The notes under the pieces were generated by a model. That model saw only the letters and a program-made list of their open reading frames with translations. It searched no databases and was not told the DNA's origin. 6,351 nucleotides of DNA, taken from Phycisphaera sp. GTDB taxonomy: Bacteria; Planctomycetota; Phycisphaerae; Phycisphaerales; Phycisphaeraceae. The stretch lies in NCBI GenBank assembly GCA_029287335.1, contig JARFRI010000216.1, forward strand, positions 1 through 6,351, written 5' to 3'. A program made the position numbers and the translations under genes. This document shows positions 1 through 5,391 of this stretch, one piece after another (positions within the stretch are counted from its first letter, which is position 1; every line of letters starts with the position of its first letter).

Positions 1-350
1 ATGTAGGCCTGCGGCAGGATCAGGACATCGTGGTGGATTGCACGGGATCGGCGAGTGGTCTGGTTACGGCGATGGCGATGCTTCGGCCGCGCGGGACGCT
101 GGTGCTGAAGACAACGGTGTCGCCGGGCGGATTGGATGCGGCGGGGGTGGACCTGTCGCCGATCGTGATCAACGAGTTGAATGTGCTGGGCAGCCGATGC
201 GGGCCTTTCGCGGAAGCTCTGGATTGGCTGTCGCGTGAGGCGGTGGATGTGGTGAGTCTGATCAGTCGGCGGATGAAGCTTGGCGATGGCCCGGCGGTGT
301 TGGAGGCAGCGGGCAAGGCGGGGGTGATCAAGGTGTTGTTGGAGCCTTGA
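1..350 (+). CDS. Zinc-type (MDR) alcohol dehydrogenase-like protein, C-terminal part
   Basis: This is the 3' end of a gene that begins before the window; the reading frame is set by the codon at 3-5 and closes with TGA at 348-350. About 115 residues are visible. They include the end of the Rossmann fold (DIVVDCTGSASG, then RPRGTLVLKTTV) and the segment VDLSPIVINELNVLGSRCGPF, which is typical of medium-chain dehydrogenase/reductases of the alcohol or threonine dehydrogenase type. The protein ends in a normal-looking IKVLLEP tail. Such enzymes oxidise alcohols or polyols with NAD(P)+ in the cytoplasm. The catalytic zinc-binding N-terminal domain is outside the window, so the substrate cannot be assigned and a zinc-free relative is possible. 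A GTG at 30 could be mistaken for a start but lies inside the cofactor-binding fold. The 3' end overlaps the convergent uppP gene by 23 bp. Confidence 0.82.
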   Translation, partial: VGLRQDQDIVVDCTGSASGLVTAMAMLRPRGTLVLKTTVSPGGLDAAGVDLSPIVINELNVLGSRCGPFAEALDWLSREAVDVVSLISRRMKLGDGPAVLEAAGKAGVIKVLLEP

Positions 351-1287
351 CTTCTTGAGCAGGTTTGTCGCCTGGGGTGTTCGCGCTGACCTGCCCGCCG
401 AAGATGAGGCCAGCAACAAGGATGGCGATGGCGATGCGGTAGTAGCCGAAGATCTCCATCCCGTGTTTCTTAAGGTAAGCGACCATCCACTTCACCGCGA
501 GTACTGCGGAGAGCCAGGCGGCGATCGAGCCGACGAGCATCGGCAGCCAGCCGTATTGCTTGGCCATCGCCAGGACCATCATCATCTCTTGTTCTTGCCC
601 ATCGACGGTGACGGTCGCGGTATCCAGTATGGCTTTGTATGCCGTTGCGGCGCAAAGCGTGATCACGCCGAGCAGGAACGAGAACTCGACCGCTGCGGCG
701 ATGTGCAGCCCCACGATGACCCCTCCGACGATCGTGACCAGCGAGCGCGAGGTGCCCGGCATCATCGCGATGCACTGGATGAGCCCAATGATAAAAGCCA
801 TGCGCCAGGTCATGGCGTCGATGTCTTTGCCCACATGCTCGTCGCCGGATTTTCGTTTTTTCCAGTAGCCGACCGCGATGATCGCGATGCCACCGACCCC
901 CCATGCGATGACGATCGTCCAGGCATTGAACAGGTGCTCTTCAATCTTCTCATCGAATAGCAGGCCGATGACCGCCGCCGGAAAGAACGCGACGACTAGG
1001 TTGATGAATAGTCGCAGGCCATCGGCGTCGCCCTTGCCGATGCCGATGGGCCCCAGCATGCCGACGACGCCTTGCTTGACCCGTTGCCAGTACAGCCCGA
1101 GTACCGCGACGATCGCCCCGGCCTGGATACAGATCGCGTAGGCGTTGGCCGTGGCCCAAGCCTCGGCGTTCTCGGTGCCGATGCCCAACAGGTTCTGCAC
1201 GACCAGCAGGTGCCCGGTCGAGCTGACGGGCAGGTACTCGGTTAGACCTTCAACAATGCCCAGTATGATCGCTTCCCACCAACTCAT
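328..1287 (-). CDS. uppP: Undecaprenyl-diphosphatase UppP (BacA family)
   Basis: This 319-residue integral membrane protein removes one phosphate from undecaprenyl diphosphate, regenerating the lipid carrier used for peptidoglycan and other surface polymers; overexpression of the family gives bacitracin resistance. The first family motif is at residues 13-27 (EGLTEYLPVSSTGHL), with the catalytic E13 and E17 and with H26. The second is PGTSRS at 177-182, with R181 matching the essential arginine of E. coli. Hydrophobic segments lie near 50-66, 92-111, 121-141, 162-176, 183-220, 246-270 and 281-299. The usual length is about 265-280 residues. The extra length comes from a polar stretch at about 221-240 and a hydrophilic tail at about 300-319 (SANTPGDKPAQEVKAPTTP). 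The motif continues PGTSRSLVTI rather than PGTSRSGAT. The ATG at 1285-1287 puts the first motif at the expected distance; its ribosome site (GAGA, six bases upstream) is weak. It is divergent from metH and convergent with the dehydrogenase. Confidence 0.95.
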   Translation of the reverse strand: MSWWEAIILGIVEGLTEYLPVSSTGHLLVVQNLLGIGTENAEAWATANAYAICIQAGAIVAVLGLYWQRVKQGVVGMLGPIGIGKGDADGLRLFINLVVAFFPAAVIGLLFDEKIEEHLFNAWTIVIAWGVGGIAIIAVGYWKKRKSGDEHVGKDIDAMTWRMAFIIGLIQCIAMMPGTSRSLVTIVGGVIVGLHIAAAVEFSFLLGVITLCAATAYKAILDTATVTVDGQEQEMMMVLAMAKQYGWLPMLVGSIAAWLSAVLAVKWMVAYLKKHGMEIFGYYRIAIAILVAGLIFGGQVSANTPGDKPAQEVKAPTTP

Positions 1288-1420
1288 CGTGCGTCTCGCT
1301 TGGGTCAGGGTCTTTTCTCGAACGGCGCGGTGCCGCCGCCGGCGATGGTGCCAAGCGTACGAGGTTGCTATCGGTAAACTGGCGTGATGATCAGGAATAG
1401 CGGTTTTTGGTTCGGATAAC

Positions 1421-1448
1421 TTGCTTTTTAGCGAGCAGAGGCAATAAT
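1421..1448 (+). promoter_or_regulatory. Predicted metH promoter
   Basis: A candidate -35 element TTGCTT (1421-1426) is followed after 16 bases by AATAAT (1443-1448), which matches five of six positions of the -10 consensus. The surrounding stretch is clearly more AT-rich than the rest of the divergent intergenic region. This would place transcription start near 1455, giving a leader of about 33 bases before the metH ATG. The -35 match is only three of six, and sigma-factor preferences of this organism are unknown, so this is a prediction from sequence only. No comparable promoter could be picked for the divergent uppP gene. Confidence 0.4.
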
Positions 1449-1472
1449 ATCCATTGATCCGGATAAATGGAT
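1449..1472. promoter_or_regulatory. 24-bp near-perfect palindrome, probable operator for metH
   Basis: The left arm ATCCATTGATCC (1449-1460) and the right arm GGATAAATGGAT (1461-1472) are reverse complements at 11 of 12 positions; the only mismatch is G1456 against A1465. The core is the perfect palindrome ATCCGGAT (1457-1464). Each arm holds the tetramer ATCC/GGAT twice at an 8-bp step. The site directly follows the predicted -10 element, covers the predicted transcription start and ends four bases before the Shine-Dalgarno sequence. This is where a dimeric repressor would block transcription. A further CGGATAA, matching 1460-1466, occurs at 1413-1419 just before the -35. In RNA the arms could instead fold into a hairpin, but there is no trailing T run, so a terminator is unlikely. 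The regulator is not identifiable from this window. Confidence 0.5.
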
Positions 1473-1476
1473 TTAC

Positions 1477-1482
1477 AAGGTG
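1477..1482 (+). promoter_or_regulatory. Shine-Dalgarno site that decides the metH start
   Basis: AAGGTG at 1477-1482 lies at good spacing before the ATG at 1488. The earlier in-frame ATG at 1467 has no usable ribosome site and falls inside the right arm of the palindrome, so 1488 is preferred as the start. Confidence 0.65.
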
Positions 1483-1487
1483 CCGCT

Positions 1488-4400
1488 ATGAACCAATTTC
1501 TAAAACTACTCCAAGAGCGTGTCGTCTTCTTTGACGGCGCGATGGGAACGTCCATCCACGACCTGGAGTTGGACTTGGAGAAGGACTATCTCGGGCTCGA
1601 GAACTGCACGGAAGTGCTGGTGCTCACTCGGCCCGACGCGATCCGGGGGATCCACGAGACCTACCTCGCCGCGGGTGCGGACGCGGTGGAGACGGATACG
1701 TTCGGAGCGATGCCGCATGTGCTGTGCGAGTTCGACTTGCAAGACCGCTGCCGGGAGATCAATGTCAAGGCCTGTCAATTGGCGCGCGAGGCTTGCGACA
1801 AGTACGCGACGCCGGAGAATCCGCGCTTTGTGATCGGCTCGATCGGGCCGGGTACCAAACTGATCACCCTTGGCAACATCGACTGGGCGACGATGTTCGA
1901 GTCGTACAAGGAGCAGGCCAAGGGTCTGATCGAAGGCGGCTGCGACTTGTTCCTGCTGGAGACCTGCCAGGACATCTTGCAGATCAAGTGCGCGGTCAAC
2001 GCGATCCTCTCGGCGATGGATGAGATGGGTATCAAGCCCGCGCTCAAGCCTGAGGACGACGGCCTACCGATTATGGTGCAGGTCACCATCGAGAACACCG
2101 GCACGATGCTGGCCGGCACGGAAATCGCCGCCGCAGCGCACGCGCTGAAGGACTATCCGATTGTCTCGCTGGGGATGAACTGCGCGACCGGGCCCGAGGA
2201 CATGGCCGACCACATCAAGTTCCTCGCCAAGCACTGGCCCAAGCACATCTCGATCCTGCCTAACGCGGGGTTACCAAGCCTTGTTGCGGGGCAGACGGTA
2301 TACCCGCTTCAGCCCAAGCCTTTCGGCGAGACGATGGAGAAATTCGTCGATCGCTTTGGCCTGTCGATCGTCGGTGGGTGCTGCGGAACGACGCCCGGAC
2401 ACATCCGTCAAGTGCGTGAGCGCATCGGCGAGCGATTGTCGAAGAAACAAGACAAAAAGCCGATGATCCCGTCGGTCACGTCGTTGTACAGCCCGGTTGA
2501 TTATCGACAGGACAACTCGCTGTTGAACATTGGCGAGCGGTGTAACTCATCGGGTTCGCGGAAGTTCAAACGGCTGCTCGAAGAAGAAAACTGGGACGAG
2601 ATTGTGTCACTGGGCAGAGACCAGATGCGCGAGGGCTCGCACGTCCTGGATGTCAACGTGGACTATGCCGGGCGGGACAACGTGAAAGATATGCACGAGG
2701 TCGTGACTCGGCTGGTGCGACAGGTCGATGCGCCGCTGATGCTCGACTCGACCCAGGTCGCGACGATCGAAGCAGGCTTGCAGGCTGCGGGCGGCAAGTG
2801 CCTGATCAACTCGGGCAACCTCGAGGACGGCGAAGAAAAGTTCGCGGTGATGTGCAACCTCGCCAAGCAATACAGCGCCGGCCTGGTGCTGGGCACGATC
2901 GACGAAGACCCCGAAGAAGCCATGGCCCGTACGGCCGAGCGCAAGATCTCAATTGCGCGACGGATGCGCGATCTGGCGGTCAATAAGTATGGGCTGCATG
3001 AAGAAGACCTGATGTTCGACCCGCTGGTCCTGCCGATCTCGACGGGGATGGATAAGGACCGTCGTTCGGGCCTGGAGACGATCGAGGGCGTGCGTTTAAT
3101 CGCGACCGAGTTTCCGAAGTGTCAGACGACAGTGGGCCTGAGCAATATCAGCTTCGGCCTTAAGCCCGCGGCGCGGCAGGTGCTTAACTCGGTGTTTCTC
3201 TACGAACTCACCGAGGCGGGCCTAACCAGCGCGATCGTCCACGTCAGCAAAATCCTGCCTAAAAACAAGATCCCCGATGAGCAGTGGGACGCGGCATTGG
3301 ACCTGGTCTATAACCGCTGGCTTGAAGAGGGCAGCGAAGTCGAGTTGCCCGATGGCAACAAGACGCGTGACCCGCTGCAGATCTTTATCAGCCTGTTCAG
3401 CGATGACGCGGAGGTGCAATCGACCAAGGTGGTCATGGCCGACCTGCCGTTGGAAGAGCGCCTGCAGAAGCACATTATCGATGGCGAGAAGAAGGCGCTG
3501 GGCGAGACGCTTGATGAAGCGATGAAGACGTATCCGCCTTTGGAAATTATTAATGAGCACCTGCTCGCTGGGATGAAAGTCGTGGGCGAGCTGTTTGGCA
3601 GCGGTCAGATGCAGTTGCCGTTCGTCTTGCAATCTGCTGAAGTGATGAAGATGGCGGTCGCGCATCTCGAGCCGCACATGGAAAAAGTCGCGGGCCAGAC
3701 CAAAGGCTCGATCGTCCTCGCCACCGTGCGCGGCGATGTTCACGACATCGGCAAGAACCTCGTCGATATTATCCTGACCAACAACGGCTACACCGTCCAC
3801 AACATCGGCATCAAACAGCCGGTCAGCGCGATCCTCAAGTCGCTCGAAGAGACCAAGGCCGACGCGATCGGCATGTCCGGCCTGCTCGTCAAGTCCGTCA
3901 ACGTGATGGAAGAAAACCTGAACGAGCTCAACGTAAAGGGCGTGAAGGTGCCCGTGCTGCTGGGTGGCGCGGCGCTGGCCAAGCCTTATTGCGAAGGGCA
4001 TCTGCGCGGGATCTACGAGGGCCATGTGTATCACGGCAAGGATGCGTTTGAGGGCCTGCGGATCATGGACATGATCGCGGGCAAGAAGGAAGACGAACTG
4101 AACGCGGAGATCGACGCGCGAGCGGTGGTGCGTGCGGATAAAGAACAAAAGATCGAGGCGCTTAAGGCCAAGGCCAAGGCCACCGCCTCGGCCGGTTCGA
4201 ATGTGCCGCAGGGCCCGGCCGGTCCGGATGGTGGGGCGGTTGCGGTGGCCGAGCCGCCGAAGGTACCGACGGGGCGATCGGCGTCGGTGCTTGACGATGT
4301 CGAGATCCCCGAGCCGCCGTTCTGGGGCGACCGCGTCGTGGAGGGTATCGACCTGCGACAGGTCTACGCGTTCATCAATACGAGCGCGCTTTATAAAACG

Positions 4401-5108
4401 CAGTGGCAGTTTGTGCGCGGCGACCTGGATAGTAAGACCTACAACGATCAGCTTGAGCACGACGTCAAGCCGATTTTTGAGCGTTACAAGCAGCAGATGC
4501 TTGATGAGGATGTGCTGCACCCGAAGGTCACCTACGGTTACTTCCCGTGCAACAGTGATCCGAATAACCCCGAAGACCTGATCGTCTACGACCCCATCGA
4601 CCAAGATAAAGAGATCGAGCGGTTCACCTTCCCGCGTCAGACCCGCCAGAAGGGGCTGTGCATCAGCGACTTCTTCCTGCCGGCCGATCGCGGACAGAAA
4701 GATGTCCTGCCGGTGCAATGCGTGACGGTGGGCAATAAGGTGAGCGAGGTCGCGGGCGAGCTGTTCAAAGCGAACAACTACAAGGAATACCTCTACACCC
4801 ACGGCATGGGTGTTGAGTGTGCCGAGGCCTTGGCCGAGATGTGGCACAAACGCATCCGCCAGGAAATGGGCATCGCGACCGACGATGCGTCCAAGGTCAC
4901 CCAGCTCTTTACCCAGAAATACCGCGGCAGCCGATATAGCTTCGGCTACCCCGCCTGCCCGGACATGTCCGATCAGGACAAACTCTGGCGTCTGATCGAC
5001 CCGACCCGCATCGGCTGCATCCTGACCGAAAACTGGCAGATCGACCCCGAGCAGTCCACCAGTTGCATCATCTGCCACCACCCCCAGGCGAAGTATTTCA
5101 ACACCTGA
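1488..5108 (+). CDS. metH: Cobalamin-dependent methionine synthase MetH
   Basis: This cytoplasmic enzyme transfers a methyl group from 5-methyltetrahydrofolate to homocysteine through cobalamin, giving methionine and tetrahydrofolate. From the ATG at 1488 it has 1206 residues, close to the roughly 1230 of E. coli. Domains in order are as follows. The homocysteine-binding barrel spans about 10-320, with DGAMGTS near the start and zinc ligands C232 (GMNC) and C298-C299 (GGCC). The pterin-binding barrel spans about 345-610 (NIGERCN, DVNVDYAGRD, LMLDST). The cobalamin cap spans about 640-735. The cobalamin domain spans about 740-875, with DVHDIG at 750-755, axial ligand H752, and S803 in GMSGLLVKS. 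An Ala/Lys/Pro-rich linker follows. The AdoMet reactivation domain spans about 940-1206, with R1149, GYPACP at 1153-1158 and the PEQSTS tail. All catalytic ligands I looked for are present. The alternative start at 1467 would add seven residues. Expression is probably controlled by the palindrome upstream; no cobalamin riboswitch is visible. Confidence 0.97.
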   Translation: MNQFLKLLQERVVFFDGAMGTSIHDLELDLEKDYLGLENCTEVLVLTRPDAIRGIHETYLAAGADAVETDTFGAMPHVLCEFDLQDRCREINVKACQLAREACDKYATPENPRFVIGSIGPGTKLITLGNIDWATMFESYKEQAKGLIEGGCDLFLLETCQDILQIKCAVNAILSAMDEMGIKPALKPEDDGLPIMVQVTIENTGTMLAGTEIAAAAHALKDYPIVSLGMNCATGPEDMADHIKFLAKHWPKHISILPNAGLPSLVAGQTVYPLQPKPFGETMEKFVDRFGLSIVGGCCGTTPGHIRQVRERIGERLSKKQDKKPMIPSVTSLYSPVDYRQDNSLLNIGERCNSSGSRKFKRLLEEENWDEIVSLGRDQMREGSHVLDVNVDYAGRDNVKDMHEVVTRLVRQVDAPLMLDSTQVATIEAGLQAAGGKCLINSGNLEDGEEKFAVMCNLAKQYSAGLVLGTIDEDPEEAMARTAERKISIARRMRDLAVNKYGLHEEDLMFDPLVLPISTGMDKDRRSGLETIEGVRLIATEFPKCQTTVGLSNISFGLKPAARQVLNSVFLYELTEAGLTSAIVHVSKILPKNKIPDEQWDAALDLVYNRWLEEGSEVELPDGNKTRDPLQIFISLFSDDAEVQSTKVVMADLPLEERLQKHIIDGEKKALGETLDEAMKTYPPLEIINEHLLAGMKVVGELFGSGQMQLPFVLQSAEVMKMAVAHLEPHMEKVAGQTKGSIVLATVRGDVHDIGKNLVDIILTNNGYTVHNIGIKQPVSAILKSLEETKADAIGMSGLLVKSVNVMEENLNELNVKGVKVPVLLGGAALAKPYCEGHLRGIYEGHVYHGKDAFEGLRIMDMIAGKKEDELNAEIDARAVVRADKEQKIEALKAKAKATASAGSNVPQGPAGPDGGAVAVAEPPKVPTGRSASVLDDVEIPEPPFWGDRVVEGIDLRQVYAFINTSALYKTQWQFVRGDLDSKTYNDQLEHDVKPIFERYKQQMLDEDVLHPKVTYGYFPCNSDPNNPEDLIVYDPIDQDKEIERFTFPRQTRQKGLCISDFFLPADRGQKDVLPVQCVTVGNKVSEVAGELFKANNYKEYLYTHGMGVECAEALAEMWHKRIRQEMGIATDDASKVTQLFTQKYRGSRYSFGYPACPDMSDQDKLWRLIDPTRIGCILTENWQIDPEQSTSCIICHHPQAKYFNT
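4164..4181 (+). repeat. Triple AAGGCC repeat in the metH interdomain linker
   Basis: Three tandem copies of the hexamer AAGGCC lie in frame inside metH and encode an alternating Lys-Ala run (KAKAKA). They sit at the start of a low-complexity Ala/Pro/Gly linker of roughly 45-50 residues (about 888-937) between the cobalamin and reactivation domains. The repeat may have grown by replication slippage. It is small and has no evident function beyond the linker. Confidence 0.6.
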
Positions 5109-5129
5109 TGTTGATACGTGATTGGCTGG

Positions 5130-5158
5130 TGGAAGCGTCGGCGATTTGCCGATACAAT
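5130..5158 (+). promoter_or_regulatory. Predicted promoter of tRNA-Ala
   Basis: TACAAT at 5153-5158 matches five of six positions of the -10 consensus and lies 17 bases after a weak -35-like TGGAAG (5130-5135). Transcription would start near 5165, about eight bases before the mature tRNA end. The spacer contains a small inverted repeat, TCGGC/GCCGA (5138-5142 and 5148-5152), with no T run after it, so it is a poor metH terminator. Read-through from metH into the tRNA therefore cannot be excluded. Confidence 0.4.
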
Positions 5159-5172
5159 TCTTAACCCTCCTT

Positions 5173-5245
5173 GGGGTGTTAGCTCAGTTGGGAGAGCGGC
5201 TGCTTTGCAAGCAGCAGGTCATCGGTTCGAGCCCGATACACTCCA
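5173..5245 (+). tRNA. tRNA-Ala (anticodon UGC)
   Basis: A full cloverleaf can be folded by hand. The acceptor stem is GGGGTGT (5173-5179) with ACACTCC (5238-5244). The D stem is GCTC/GAGC (5182-5185 and 5194-5197). The anticodon stem is GCTGC/GCAGC (5199-5203 and 5211-5215) around the loop TTTGCAA, and the T stem is ATCGG/CCGAT around TTCGAGC. The anticodon TGC at 5206-5208 reads GCA and other alanine codons. The acceptor stem carries the G3:U70 wobble (G5175 with T5242), the classic identity element for alanyl-tRNA synthetase, and the discriminator base is A5245. The 3' CCA is not encoded (the next bases are CTT), so it must be added by CCA-adding enzyme. The gene stands alone between metH and the sulfatase, not in an rRNA operon spacer as this isoacceptor often does. 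Confidence 0.97.
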
Positions 5246-5250
5246 CTTTT

Positions 5251-5298
5251 AAAGCCGTACGGTAGGTTGCGACAGCATCCGAATCCGTGCGGCTTTTT
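5251..5298 (+). terminator. Rho-independent terminator after tRNA-Ala
   Basis: AAAGCCGTACGG (5251-5262) pairs with CCGTGCGGCTTT (5285-5296) over 12 bp with a single T-G wobble, and the arm runs into TTTTT (5294-5298). The 22-base loop can itself fold: GGTTGC (5265-5270) pairs with GCATCC (5275-5280), with one T-T mismatch around the tetraloop GACA. The result is a long two-part hairpin starting five bases after the tRNA. The sequence shows the structure directly; termination is inferred from it. It separates the tRNA from the sulfatase unit downstream. Confidence 0.75.
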
Positions 5299-5391
5299 CT
5301 TGCGCGACAAGTTGTCCCTATGAGAGGGTAATCGTGTGTGTTGTACAATCGTCACTTGTTGCGCTACTTAGCACGAATAAGAAAGAACATC
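5299..5391 (+). promoter_or_regulatory. Leader region of the sulfatase gene
   Basis: This short stretch between the tRNA terminator and the sulfatase start must hold the sulfatase promoter if the terminator works. The best candidate I can see is TTGTAC (5341-5346) as -35 with TACTTA (5365-5370) after an 18-base spacer, a weak match. A purine-rich AAGAAAG (5379-5385) six bases before the ATG probably serves as ribosome binding site. I see no palindromic operator or riboswitch here. Confidence 0.3.

Noticed and set aside
355..960. A 201-codon open frame on the + strand opposite uppP
   Set aside because: It is a shadow of uppP: low-complexity His/Asp/Arg-rich translation and no family motif. 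Its first ATG has no ribosome binding site.
1323..1352. GC-rich cluster with two GGTGCC copies and the palindrome CGCCGGCG
   Set aside because: Short GC-only repeats are expected by chance in a GC-rich genome. The position matches no promoter element I could place for uppP.
1420..1435. Hairpin CTTGCT-TTTT-AGCGAG as a possible terminator
   Set aside because: The genes on both sides diverge, so no transcript should end here. The stem overlaps the candidate -35 and is not followed by a T run.
1288..1487. Cobalamin or SAM riboswitch upstream of metH
   Set aside because: Cobalamin control of metH is common, but I find no B12-box-like GCCACTG and no multi-stem SAM aptamer. The predicted leader is only about 33 bases, too short for either.
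1467..1487. Earlier in-frame ATG for metH at 1467
   Set aside because: It would sit inside the palindrome and within about 12 bases of the predicted transcription start, with no ribosome site. AAGGTG fits the ATG at 1488.
3222..5081. A 619-codon open frame on the - strand opposite metH
   Set aside because: It lies wholly antisense to a gene with clear family motifs in every domain. Its translation is rich in Arg, His, Val and Asp with no recognisable fold. Long antisense frames are expected where codons are strongly biased to G or C at the third position.
5138..5152. TCGGC-GATTT-GCCGA inverted repeat as a metH terminator
   Set aside because: The stem is only five base pairs, has no T run after it, and sits in the spacer of the likely tRNA promoter.
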